Source of the DNA: Microbacterium sp. W4I4
Lineage (GTDB): Bacteria; Actinomycetota; Actinomycetes; Actinomycetales; Microbacteriaceae
Assembly (NCBI RefSeq): GCF_030816235.1
Contig: NZ_JAUSXT010000001.1
Span: 1 to 64,000, forward strand
Direction: 5' to 3'
DNA: 64,000 bases
This document shows, one piece after another, positions 34,970 to 42,982 of this stretch. Under the pieces are notes generated by a model. That model ran no database searches. It saw nothing but the letters and a program-made list of their open reading frames with translations, and had not been told where the DNA came from. The stretch's first letter is position 1. Each line of letters opens with the position of its first letter. The translations under genes and the position numbers were made by a program.

Positions 34970-35421
34970 GACTCGACCGTGACCGCCGTGACCGCGCAGT
35001 CGCCGTCGAGGTGCGCGGCCGGCCAGTATCCGTCGGGGAAGTGCTCGCCGCAGGTGTCGGCGAAGTGCAGCACGAACGTGCCGTCGGCGGTGGCTTCGAT
35101 CGCCTCCAGGCGCAGGTCCTGCGCTCCCTCATCGAGTTCGTGCGGTTCGGGCTCCACATCACTGAATTGCGTCACGACGGCATCCGAAGCCGTGCGGCGG
35201 ATGATGTCGAGATCCGCCACCACGGTGCGCAGCCTGGGGAGCAGCGGCTGCACGGCAGCGGCGTCGGTGCCGTCGATCATCAGCTCGATCTCGGAATCGC
35301 CGTACGGGATGCTGCCGACGTACCAGTCATGGACCGCGAAGGTGCCGTCGTCGAAGACGCTCTCGCCGCGGACGAGTCGGCCGAGTTCGGGGTCATCGAG
35401 GGACGGATGCTGTGCAGTCAT
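34966..35421 (-). CDS. DUF2262-like protein
   Basis: 151 residues, acidic, no membrane segments. The pattern of a conserved FAVHDWYVGSIPYG segment and a C-terminal ADTCGEHFPDGYWPAAHL segment suggests the DUF2262 family of unknown function. It is the first gene of a three-gene leftward operon and overlaps the next start (GTGA). Confidence 0.7.
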   Translation of the reverse strand: MTAQHPSLDDPELGRLVRGESVFDDGTFAVHDWYVGSIPYGDSEIELMIDGTDAAAVQPLLPRLRTVVADLDIIRRTASDAVVTQFSDVEPEPHELDEGAQDLRLEAIEATADGTFVLHFADTCGEHFPDGYWPAAHLDGDCAVTAVTVES

Positions 35422-35443
35422 GGCTTCACGGTAGCGCGGCGCG

Positions 35444-36025
35444 TCACTTCAGCTCGCGAACCACGAGCACGCGTCCTCGGGTGAGAGGCTCCGCCTGCTG
35501 GAATCCATGGGAGAGGAAGGTCGAGAGGGTGCCGTGGAACAGGTCGTTGGAGCGGTGCTCTCCCTCCGAGGTGTCGACGGGATACGCCTCCATGAGCCGT
35601 GCGCCCGACTCCTTCGCATAATCGATCGCGGCGTCGAGCAGCTGCGCGTTCAGACCCATGCCGCGGAACTCGCGGCGCACGACGAAGCAGGTGACGGCCC
35701 AGGTGCTCGGGTCGTCGAGAGGTTCGTCGGTGGCGGCGGCGATCGCCCTGGTGTGGAGGATGCGGGTCTGCACGGTGCGCGGACCGACGCGGATCCAGCC
35801 GGCCGCCTGACCGTCGACGTAGGCGACGAGCCCGGGTGGAGGGCCTGCGGCGATCTCGTCGTGCAGCATCTGCTTGCGCTGCTCGAGGTTCGTCGCTTCC
35901 CAGTCCTTGTTTCTCACCACCGGCCAGATGCACTGGCAGCCGTACCCGTCTCCTCCGCCGGAGAGCGAGTGCTGCACGTCATCCCACCTGGTGATCGTCG
36001 CGCGTTCCGTGGTGATCGTGGCCAT
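35444..36025 (-). CDS. GNAT N-acetyltransferase
   Basis: 193 residues. Acetyl-CoA-binding region FVVRREFRGMGLNAQLLDAA and a C-terminal FLSHGF strand-helix are typical of GNAT enzymes. An early cysteine-rich patch (GYGCQCIWP) is characteristic of one subgroup often annotated as general acetyltransferases. Substrate unknown. Its 5' end faces the tRNA-Pro gene. Confidence 0.82.
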   Translation of the reverse strand: MATITTERATITRWDDVQHSLSGGGDGYGCQCIWPVVRNKDWEATNLEQRKQMLHDEIAAGPPPGLVAYVDGQAAGWIRVGPRTVQTRILHTRAIAAATDEPLDDPSTWAVTCFVVRREFRGMGLNAQLLDAAIDYAKESGARLMEAYPVDTSEGEHRSNDLFHGTLSTFLSHGFQQAEPLTRGRVLVVRELK

Positions 36026-36117
36026 GCTGGCACGCTACGCGCGGGAACGGACATCGGCAACGGATGCTGTGCGCCACGCCCGGTCCACGCTGTTTCGCGG
36101 AGGCCGTTCGGGTGGGC

Positions 36118-36123
36118 TAGGAT
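36118..36123 (+). promoter_or_regulatory. Probable -10 box of tRNA-Pro
   Basis: TAGGAT, 34 bases before the mature tRNA, followed by a small GC hairpin (CCGCGCGAAAGCGCGG) in the leader. Confidence 0.45.
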
Positions 36124-36157
36124 AGTGGAGTTGCCCGCGCGAAAGCGCGGACTGCCA

Positions 36158-36232
<75 letters not shown>

Positions 36233-36235
36233 AGA

Positions 36236-36271
36236 AAATCCCTGATGAGAAGCAATTTTCATCAGGGATTT
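36236..36271 (+). terminator. Terminator after tRNA-Pro, supplied by island 1
   Basis: A perfect 13-bp stem: AAATCCCTGATGA (36236-36248) pairs with TCATCAGGGATTT (36259-36271), followed by a T-rich stretch. It begins five bases after the tRNA. Confidence 0.85.
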
Positions 36272-36295
36272 GTTGTTTCTGAGCGTCATTTTCGC

Positions 36296-36377
36296 TGGTC
36301 CCCCTGGTCCGGAAGGCGTGGTCGACCTGTGGATGACAGCATCCGTCGCGATGCCCTGTCTGTGGACAAGGGGACCA
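36296..36377 (+). other. Candidate recombinase arm-site cluster, left end of island 1
   Basis: TGGTCC occurs at 36296 and 36305 and its complement GGACCA at 36372 (in GGGGACCA). The same word forms a cluster at the right end of the island in the opposite orientation. Spacing of 9 bases fits paired protein-binding sites. The remaining bases 36272-36500 hold no credible gene. Confidence 0.5.
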
Positions 36378-36499
36378 AAACGGTGGAAACCCACGACTGA
36401 GCCGCTCATAGCCCGCGTCCGGTGCCTTGCCGTGGCCGTCCTGAAGTGTTCGGACGGGCGTCTCTGCTGAGGACGGCGGTGGCTTGTTCGGCAGCGGAG

Positions 36500-37351
36500 A
36501 AGGATGTTGGAGCCATAGCTGGCGGCACTCGTCACGGGGCCAGGAACCGCACCGACTGAGCGACCAAGCTCCACTGCTTCGTTGGCGACACGCAGCGATC
36601 CTGACCGGGCCCCCGCCTCAACGATCACCGTCGTCGAGGAGAGCGCGGCCATAATCCGGCCACGATCGAGAAAGCGCTGCCGTGTTGGTGCAACACCCGG
36701 TGCAACCTCAGAGACGAGGAGACCTTGTTGCTCAATACGCGCAAACAGATCCGTGTGTCCGGCAGGGTATGCGCGATCGACCCCACCCGCGAGGACTGCA
36801 ATCGTTTTTCCACCGGTCACAGCGCCGACTGGTGTGCGACTGCTTCGATACCGTAGGCACCGCCAGCGACGACGACACGGCCACTGAGCGCGAGGTCACT
36901 GGCGAGTTCAATCGCCATGTGGTCCCCAATACGCGGTGGAGGCGCGCGCACCGGTCAGCGTGATGCGGTCGGCGGGAGGCTTGGCCAGAAGCGCAGTCTC
37001 GCCACGCGTCCACAGCGCATATGGGGTGCGTGCTCCAAGATCGTTGAGGGCGATTGGCCAATCCTTCTCACCCGGAATCAGGACCAGGAGGCCTGGTCGC
37101 TCGAAGGCGGCCATCTGTGCGGCCAAGGTCTCGGAGCGGCTCACAGCGTGCAAGCGTTCGCGCCATACTGCCGCTGCAATTTGGTCGAGGCCGGGCACCG
37201 CACTATCAGAATCAGCGAGGCGCAGCAGCTCGACAGCGCCGACTCGGGCAAGGAGACGACCGGTCGACGGATCATTTGGTGCGGCCACGAGCGAGAGAAC
37301 GGTACGCGCGCTCCGCTCGTCGTGTCCGAGGGAAGAGAGGGAAGACATCAT
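36500..37351 (-). pseudogene. DprA/Smf-like gene, decayed
   Basis: Reading leftward from ATG 37351, the frame encodes an N-terminal DprA-like part ending TLTGARASTAY, then needs a one-base deletion near 36921-36928 to continue as DHMAIELASDLALSGRVVVA, then a one-base insertion near 36820-36826 to continue as VTGGKTIAVLAGGVDRAYP. The last part has the DprA hallmarks (FLDRGRIMAALSS, SGSLRVANEAVELGR, AVPGPV) and loses similarity after YGSNILLR. DprA proteins load RecA on single-stranded DNA, and DprA-like proteins also occur on mobile elements. At least two frameshifts and a frayed end show true decay. Confidence 0.82.
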
Positions 37352-37527
37352 CGGGCTCCTTCACAGCCAGTCATCACCGTGCAGGTGCGCGGCACCGCCC
37401 TTTCCTATGTCGTTGGTTCGGCGTACCCTTGGAAACAGGCGACACACTCAATGTTCGCCATCGCCCGCGCGATGGCAGGGCAGTCCTCCAAGGTTCAACG
37501 TTGGCGAGCCATGAGAGGACCGTTGTC

Positions 37528-37807
37528 ATGTTTCGAATCATCTGGGTTATCAGCATTCACCTCCGCAACTTCATGCGCAGGTACATGCCCACCAACATCC
37601 TGATTGACGCGATTCGAACCCGCCGGGCTCAAGTGGGGCGTGCCCGCGATGCTCCTCGCAATCCCGTACCTTCTCGCCGCGAGCGTCTGCACTGCGCTCG
37701 TCGACGGGAGAGCGCCCCACTGGCTCTACGTCGTTGCTCTTGTCTGCATCTGGAATGCGCTCAAGTTCATCGTGATCGGGCCGGTCTCAGCCGTGATCCC
37801 TTCTTAG
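37528..37807 (+). pseudogene. Small actinobacterial membrane protein, frameshifted
   Basis: ATG 37528 starts MFRIIWVISIHLRNFMRRY..., and a second frame continues GLKWGVPAMLLAIPYLLAAS and WNALKFIVIGPVS, which together resemble a widespread small two-helix protein sometimes annotated 'sulfate permease'. Adding one G to the CCGGG at 37623-37627 joins the halves into about 93 residues. The C terminus is shorter than I would expect. Function unknown; probably inactive here. Confidence 0.65.
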
Positions 37808-38020
37808 GGTGCGGAATGCGGAGCGCCGGAACAGGCGACGTCAGCCACGCACAACCAGTGCACAATGGGCGTGAAGGGCGAGGGCGCACCAAGAGGATGG
37901 CAACGGCACATGCATCCGGTGGTTGCTGATGGCGCAGAACAGCGGCCATTAGGGGATCTCGGGGCTTCCTAGCGTATTTATGGCGCGTCTACGAGCCGGG
38001 CAGGTGGCTTCATGACACTC

Positions 38021-38026
38021 TAAAAT
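38021..38026 (+). promoter_or_regulatory. Possible -10 box for the modified-thymine enzyme gene
   Basis: TAAAAT lies 25 bases before the ATG at 38051, with AGGAGG in between. The region 37808-38020 otherwise holds no credible gene. Confidence 0.45.
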
Positions 38027-38050
38027 CAGTCTGCGGAACAGGAGGTTCGG

Positions 38051-39136
38051 ATGAGGCGAGTTAAGGTCGGACGCCATACCGTCGAAGCTTCAGACGTTCT
38101 AGCGTCGTATTGGCGTTTCGCTGCTGAGCGGCAGAATGTCTATCGCGCGCGGCTGCTTGGCGAACCCGGACCCTGGACGGATGACCCGGTCATCTCACGA
38201 TTCCGCTTCACAAATGCCTACCGCGCAGCTGACCGCGTCTCACAGGACCTGATTCGTGTCGCATACGAGGGACCTCAGGATGCGGAGAACCTCGTGTTTC
38301 GTGTCATGTTGTTCAGATTCTTCAACAAACCATCGACATGGGCGGCGTTGGAATCGCGGTTTGGCGAGATATCGGTTGATTCGTTTGACGTCGATGCCTT
38401 CGATAGCGTCCTGGACCGTCTACTTTCAGAAGGCGAACGGATCTACTCAGCGGCCTATATCGTCCCGCCGCCGCCGTTTGGAGCAGTCAGGAAACACCGC
38501 AATCACTTGCTGCTCATCGATCACATGATGCACGCCGGGGTCGCGGGTCGGATAGCCGCGGCGACATCGCTCCGTGAGGTCTTTGAAACCGTTTCGTCGT
38601 TCCCTTCCCTGGGCCCATTCTTGTCGTACCAGCTTGCGATCGATTTCAACTACACGACCGTCATCGACTTCGATGAGAACGATTTTGTAGTTCCTGGGCC
38701 TGGCGCACGCAGTGGAATCAAGAAGTGCTTCCCAGATTTAGGCGAGGCATCGGCAGAAGATGTCATACGTTGGATGGTCGACACTCAAGCGGATCAGTTT
38801 GAGCAGAACGGAATCGCGTTCCCCGATCTGTTTGGTCGTGCATTGACCCTCATCGACTGCCAGAATCTCTTCTGCGAAACAGACAAGTACGCAAGAGTCA
38901 TGCACCCCAACGTACGAGGAGTCGGGAACCGCATTCGCATCAAACAGCAATTCCTTCCTCAAGGAAATCCAAAGCTTCCATTTTTCCCGCCCAAATGGGG
39001 CATCAATGAACGCGTCTCAATGAGCTCCGCGGCGCGAGCGTCCCAGAAACTCGACAGCAGCGGCCTCAAGATCATGGTCCCCGACTCCTTGGACCAGCCG
39101 GTTGAGCACATTGCGCTCCACCCCGTTCTGGGCTGA
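38051..39136 (+). CDS. Alpha-glutamyl/putrescinyl-thymine pyrophosphorylase-like (5-hmdU DNA kinase helical class)
   Basis: 361 residues. The N-terminal region has the pattern of this family: YWRFAAERQNVYR, GPWTDDP, then FTNAYRAADRVSQDLI (~56-71) and FRVMLFRFFNKPSTW; later come LIDHMMHAG, SFPSLGPFLSYQLAIDFNYT and a ...CQNLFCETDKY segment near residue 277. Members were predicted from phages with hypermodified thymine, where they act on 5-hydroxymethyl-dU pyrophosphate in DNA. Strong AGGAGG before ATG 38051. Base composition is clearly lower in GC than the flanking chromosome. Its last 120 bases overlap the convergent thymidylate-synthase-like gene. Family call is from memory of motifs; activity is inference. 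Confidence 0.72.
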   Translation: MRRVKVGRHTVEASDVLASYWRFAAERQNVYRARLLGEPGPWTDDPVISRFRFTNAYRAADRVSQDLIRVAYEGPQDAENLVFRVMLFRFFNKPSTWAALESRFGEISVDSFDVDAFDSVLDRLLSEGERIYSAAYIVPPPPFGAVRKHRNHLLLIDHMMHAGVAGRIAAATSLREVFETVSSFPSLGPFLSYQLAIDFNYTTVIDFDENDFVVPGPGARSGIKKCFPDLGEASAEDVIRWMVDTQADQFEQNGIAFPDLFGRALTLIDCQNLFCETDKYARVMHPNVRGVGNRIRIKQQFLPQGNPKLPFFPPKWGINERVSMSSAARASQKLDSSGLKIMVPDSLDQPVEHIALHPVLG

Positions 39137-40021
39137 CCAAAAAAGCTCGATCATTCGAATAAAGGCGAGCAGGAGGGGATCAGTAAGCGACGGTTCGAGA
39201 TCGACTAAGCGTTCGCCTGACCGCAACCCGTTCTCCAATCGCATCCACTCCCGCAACTCTCCGGCCGAATCCTCCCAGTCCGTGTCGAAGAGAGCACGGA
39301 CTCCACTGGAGCCTCCGTCTACGGTTTCCCGATTCGCGTTCACGACGCGCTCAGCTCTGTCGAAATGTCGCTCATACAGGTGCATGGAGGAGCTGAAGAA
39401 GACCAGGTGTCCGGGCTCGTAGCCCAGCCAGCGGGACATCATCTCTAACAGCACCGTCCACTCGAAGGCGTTGATGCCGGAAAATCCCCACCAGATGTCC
39501 GTGCTGCGTGCCGCAACATGGAGATGGAGCTTCCCATCCCGAACCAAAAAATGTAGCCAGTTGTTGCACGGAACGTCGCGGCTTTCAACAAAATCGCGAT
39601 CAGGATCGTAGATGCCGATGACCGCACGCCGTGATAGAGGGTCAGCGCGAAGAATTCTGACAACTTCCGAAATCTGATCGATTCCGTTCCAGTTCCGGAT
39701 ACGCGGGCCGTAGCCAGCTCTCCACGTAGTTCCATCATCTGAGAATTCCGAGGCGCGCTTCAGATACGCTCCGAGATACTCCAAGTCGTTTCGTCCGCAG
39801 ATCACCCACATGCTTTCCGCAATCGACGCAAAGACATTGTTGTGGCGATTCGTGACGATGACCTGACGAGAACGAATATCGGAGATCTCGACGAGTCGTG
39901 CCAGTAATTCACGTGTTGAATAGCCACGGACCTCGACGTTTTCACCAGATTCGAGGATGCACCTCAGCTCCTCAACGAAGGCGGTCTGGACATCCCTGTA
40001 CACGGTCACGGCGGATTTCAC
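39017..40021 (-). CDS. Thymidylate-synthase-like enzyme (possible dUMP hydroxymethylase)
   Basis: 334 residues. Core residues of thymidylate synthase are kept: catalytic Cys in VPCNNWLHFL (~152), the phosphate-binding Arg-Ser-x-Asp in AARSTDIWWG, the substrate-specificity Asn in INAFEW, and HLYERH. The usual PCH is PCN, and the normally conserved QRS is ARS, so it is a divergent member. Asn in place of Asp suggests a dUMP substrate over dCMP. About 90 C-terminal residues are an extra helical extension. GTG start overlaps the kinase stop (GTGA). It could make dTMP or 5-hydroxymethyl-dUMP; the chromosome should have its own ThyA/ThyX elsewhere. Confidence 0.78.
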   Translation of the reverse strand: MKSAVTVYRDVQTAFVEELRCILESGENVEVRGYSTRELLARLVEISDIRSRQVIVTNRHNNVFASIAESMWVICGRNDLEYLGAYLKRASEFSDDGTTWRAGYGPRIRNWNGIDQISEVVRILRADPLSRRAVIGIYDPDRDFVESRDVPCNNWLHFLVRDGKLHLHVAARSTDIWWGFSGINAFEWTVLLEMMSRWLGYEPGHLVFFSSSMHLYERHFDRAERVVNANRETVDGGSSGVRALFDTDWEDSAGELREWMRLENGLRSGERLVDLEPSLTDPLLLAFIRMIELFWSAQNGVERNVLNRLVQGVGDHDLEAAAVEFLGRSRRGAH

Positions 40022-40641
40022 GCATCCTCGGCGATGGACGCGAGCCCGCGGGCGAGTAGAGCATCAGTGATCAACGTATGGGTTGCGTCCTCGCCAGCGC
40101 TCGGAACGATGACCGTGAGGTCGTGATGCTCGTCGATGAGCGCTCGGTAGCCTGTTTTCACACCTTGCGTGTTGTTGTCGTCAACAAGATGGGGCTCAAG
40201 GAAAATAAACACAACGGAGGGGACGATCGGGTTCCAAATTGTATGGACAAGCTCCCGAAAACTCGACTCGGATAAGCCTGATTGCTCGACTGATCCGCCG
40301 TACCATCCGTACGCGAGTGTCGACCACCACCAGCGGTCGAGGATCAAGGACTGTGTCCTGACTGCTTCTTCAAGATGGCAGATCGCCTCTGCATGACAAG
40401 CAAGATGGGCAAGTTGTTGTGCAAGCCCTGATCGCGGCCTCTCAGCGTCAGCCACGCCCTCCAATGCCGTGTAAACCTGTTTGGTAAAAGTGGTGAAGCC
40501 GCTTGGCATGTGGGCAAACACAGTTGAGTTCGCAGGTACCGCGGCTTGAAGACGCTTTAGCTGTGTCGACTTTCCGGTCTGGTCGAGACCCTCGAAGACG
40601 ATGACGGCACCGGGGCGGATGATGATGCTAGCAGCAGACAT
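40018..40641 (-). CDS. Thymidylate-kinase-like P-loop kinase
   Basis: 207 residues. Walker A is FEGLDQTGKST (~18-28), and LDRWWWSTLAYGWYG holds the DR motif of nucleoside-monophosphate kinases. Likely converts the product of the coupled synthase-like enzyme to the diphosphate. ATG 40641 follows AAGGAG; a TTG two codons upstream is possible. First gene of a two-gene leftward operon and divergent from the zinc-ribbon gene. Confidence 0.8.
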   Translation of the reverse strand: MSAASIIIRPGAVIVFEGLDQTGKSTQLKRLQAAVPANSTVFAHMPSGFTTFTKQVYTALEGVADAERPRSGLAQQLAHLACHAEAICHLEEAVRTQSLILDRWWWSTLAYGWYGGSVEQSGLSESSFRELVHTIWNPIVPSVVFIFLEPHLVDDNNTQGVKTGYRALIDEHHDLTVIVPSAGEDATHTLITDALLARGLASIAEDA

Positions 40642-40697
40642 CGCCAACTCCTTCGCTCTGCCCAGCGTGGCTCCAAGGTGGTGTCAGAGGTCACCCC

Positions 40698-40703
40698 TAG
40701 CAT
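40698..40703 (+). promoter_or_regulatory. Probable -10 box of the leaderless zinc-ribbon/TIR/SLATT operon
   Basis: TAGCAT lies exactly six bases before the ATG at 40710, the typical spacing for leaderless actinobacterial transcripts. The 68-base gap to the divergent kinase gene must contain both promoters. Confidence 0.5.
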
Positions 40704-40709
40704 CAAGGT

Positions 40710-41516
40710 ATGCGAGACGATGGGATCGACATGGGAGGCACAGCGGCGCGTCGCCCTGGCGAGCCGTGGCGTGAACTCAATGACGTTGGCCGCGGTTATC
40801 TGTCGGTCTACTTCTCGGAGTCCCTTGCACGCTGGCCGATTCGTGAGATCACACGACCTGCGGACAACAAGAGCGACCCGAACATCGAAACTGGCACATA
40901 CGGCCTGTTCTCAACGTGTGAGCCGGGGATGCGGAATCGAATTGTCCACGATGGTGCAGCGACTGTGTTTTTCCTCACTACACGTAAGAAACACCAAGGC
41001 CGAGTCATTTCAGGCTATTACCACTTGGGCTGGTACACCGAAGGTACTCAAGGAGCGGTCAACCGCGATTACGCGCTCGCTGCCGATACGGTGCGCTTCA
41101 TCGACCCGATCCTTGCGACCGACCTGCCTGAACCGCTGGCCACACTCTGCTCGGCGCCGTTTCGCACGATGAAGCCAATCGATGCGTTGGCCGTCGCTTC
41201 ACTTCGGTCTCTCTGCGACGAGCGTCCCGACCGTACGAAGGAGTATCTCGGCGAGGTGACCCGAATCGAAAGCTTCGCCCGAGCAAGATCGGGCTACGCC
41301 TACCCGTCATGGGCGAGAGAAGGCGGGTTCACTTGGGACGATGCCGACGATTATTACCAGACTGACGCTGAACTCTCCAAGGTTCCAAACAGCTCCAAGA
41401 GCCGCAAATGGCGTTGTCGGGTGTGTGGATACCTCATCAAGAGCGGCGCCCTGTTGAAGAGGTGCCCCCTCTGTAAGCAAATGGCCACTCTCGCTCCAGA
41501 AGAGGAGGTTGCATGA
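40710..41516 (+). CDS. Unknown protein with C-terminal zinc ribbon
   Basis: 268 residues. Residues ~45-200 form a compact globular domain (TYGLFSTCEPGMRNRIV, then RVISGYYHLGWYTEG and NRDYALAADTVRFIDP) that I cannot assign; its style recalls the small domains that accompany nucleotide- or base-modifying enzymes (Nmad families), but this is a guess. Residues ~230-262 are a zinc ribbon with two Cys-x2-Cys pairs (WRCRVCGY and KRCPLCKQ). Overlaps the TIR start (ATGA), so it is translationally coupled to the TIR gene and probably works with it. Confidence 0.75.
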   Translation: MRDDGIDMGGTAARRPGEPWRELNDVGRGYLSVYFSESLARWPIREITRPADNKSDPNIETGTYGLFSTCEPGMRNRIVHDGAATVFFLTTRKKHQGRVISGYYHLGWYTEGTQGAVNRDYALAADTVRFIDPILATDLPEPLATLCSAPFRTMKPIDALAVASLRSLCDERPDRTKEYLGEVTRIESFARARSGYAYPSWAREGGFTWDDADDYYQTDAELSKVPNSSKSRKWRCRVCGYLIKSGALLKRCPLCKQMATLAPEEEVA

Positions 41517-41974
41517 CTCGTCGAGTTTTCATCAGCTACCAGCACGATGATCAAATGAAGGCGCGAGGCCTCAATCTGATGACACACAACAAGAACGTCA
41601 ACGTGGACTTCACCGGTCGGCACCTCCTCGACCCGGTTAAGAGCCAAGACTCTGACTACATCAGCCGAAAGATCAGGGAAAAGATCACAGGCTCATCGGC
41701 AACGATCGTGCTCATCGGGAAGGAAACGGCTCAGAGTGACTGGGTTGAGAAAGAAATCCAATGGAGCAAAGGGCAGGGAAAGGGGATTATCGGCATTCGA
41801 ATTGATCCCGACGCGCCTGTACCTGACGGCCTGACCGAGTACGGCGCCGAGATTCTTAACTGGTTTGAACCCGCGGATGTGAACCAGTTTGACGATGCGA
41901 TTGAACGAGCCATCGCTGCCAGCTCCCGAGGGCGTTCCATGCCAACCAACACGATGAGTACGTGTACGCGATGA
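41513..41974 (+). CDS. TIR-like protein, ThsB/DUF1863 type
   Basis: 153 residues. Starts MTRRVFISYQHDDQ and continues SATIVLIGKETAQSDWVEKE (conserved Glu in WVEKEI) and GIIGIRIDPD. This is the MTH538/DUF1863-type TIR fold used by ThsB, the sensor of Thoeris anti-phage defence that makes a cyclic ADP-ribose-type signal from NAD. Strong GAGGAGG site. Overlaps both neighbours by four bases. No ThsA (SIR2-SLOG) is present; the next gene is the candidate effector. Confidence 0.85.
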   Translation: MTRRVFISYQHDDQMKARGLNLMTHNKNVNVDFTGRHLLDPVKSQDSDYISRKIREKITGSSATIVLIGKETAQSDWVEKEIQWSKGQGKGIIGIRIDPDAPVPDGLTEYGAEILNWFEPADVNQFDDAIERAIAASSRGRSMPTNTMSTCTR

Positions 41975-42912
41975 GACCACATCGAACCAATGGCTTGATC
42001 GGTGGTGAGCAAGCGATGGAGCTCCCTGGCGTTCATGACGCCGCTGACCAAGCCTCGGGAACGGGGCAAAGGACCTATCTCGCTCTTAGCGCCATCCGCT
42101 TGATCTCGCTCCTTGTCGCTGCGCTGGCGGGTGCAATCGCGATAATCGCATCGCAAGGTCAGTGGTTGGGGTGGATTATGCTCGCGGCCTTCTTCGCCGC
42201 AGGCGTGTCGGAAGTGCTGCTCATAACACTTCAGCCAGAGCGCGCTTGGTACGCGGGTCGCGCAATCGCAGAATCGACCAAGACGCTTGCTTGGCGCTAC
42301 GCGGTAGGTGGAGAGCCATTCCCACTCACCCTGGACGACGACCAAGCAGGTTCGCTCCTGCGGATGAGAATCTCGCAAGTCTTGGACAAAGGAAGGGATC
42401 GTCTTGACCTCAGTTCCAAGCCGCTGGTCGTTACCGCCTCAATGAAGGGACTACGTTCCAGCAGCTTCGACGTGAGGCGTGAGGTGTACCTCGCGTCGCG
42501 TACAAAGGACCAGCGCGAGTGGTATTCGAGTAAGGCTAGGTCGAATGCCAAATGGGCGACCGCCGGTCGGTATGCCCTTCTTGTAGGAGAGTTCGGTGCC
42601 GTTGTGGCCGCTGCGCTTGCGCTTCAGGCGGACAGGTTGATCGACTTCGCGGGAATCATCGCTGCGCTCGTCGCATCGGGTGCAGCCTGGCTGGCAATCA
42701 AGCAGCACTCTCAACTGACTTCGGCATACCGTGTGGCGGCTGTTGAACTGGCGCTACAAGAAGAGACTTTGGCTGCGATCGTCCCGGAAAAGTGGGCACA
42801 AGCAGTGGCTGATGCTGAGGAAGCCATCAGCCGTGAACACACAATGTGGCTAGCTTCGCGAGGGAATGAGCGGGTTCCAGGAGCTACGACAAGAGCTGAG
42901 GAAGACGGGTAG
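41971..42912 (+). CDS. SLATT/DUF4231-like two-TM membrane protein
   Basis: 313 residues. Two hydrophobic hairpins: ~30-80 (LISLLVAALAGAIAIIA, then GWIMLAAFFAAGVSEVLLI) and ~195-245. After the first is ERAWYAGRAIAESTKTLAWR, and near the end AEEAISREHTMWLASRG; both are hallmarks of DUF4231/SLATT proteins, predicted membrane effectors of nucleotide-signal immune systems. Start ATG 41971 overlaps the TIR stop; ATG 42016 is an alternative. As the last gene of the zinc-ribbon/TIR/SLATT run, I infer that it is the effector triggered by the TIR product. Confidence 0.8.
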   Translation: MRPHRTNGLIGGEQAMELPGVHDAADQASGTGQRTYLALSAIRLISLLVAALAGAIAIIASQGQWLGWIMLAAFFAAGVSEVLLITLQPERAWYAGRAIAESTKTLAWRYAVGGEPFPLTLDDDQAGSLLRMRISQVLDKGRDRLDLSSKPLVVTASMKGLRSSSFDVRREVYLASRTKDQREWYSSKARSNAKWATAGRYALLVGEFGAVVAAALALQADRLIDFAGIIAALVASGAAWLAIKQHSQLTSAYRVAAVELALQEETLAAIVPEKWAQAVADAEEAISREHTMWLASRGNERVPGATTRAEEDG

Positions 42913-42982
42913 AAGGTCCGACGTACCATTCTCAAGAAGAGAGTAGTGCCTGTAGGACCGCGATCCGCAGTTGGGAGAACCC

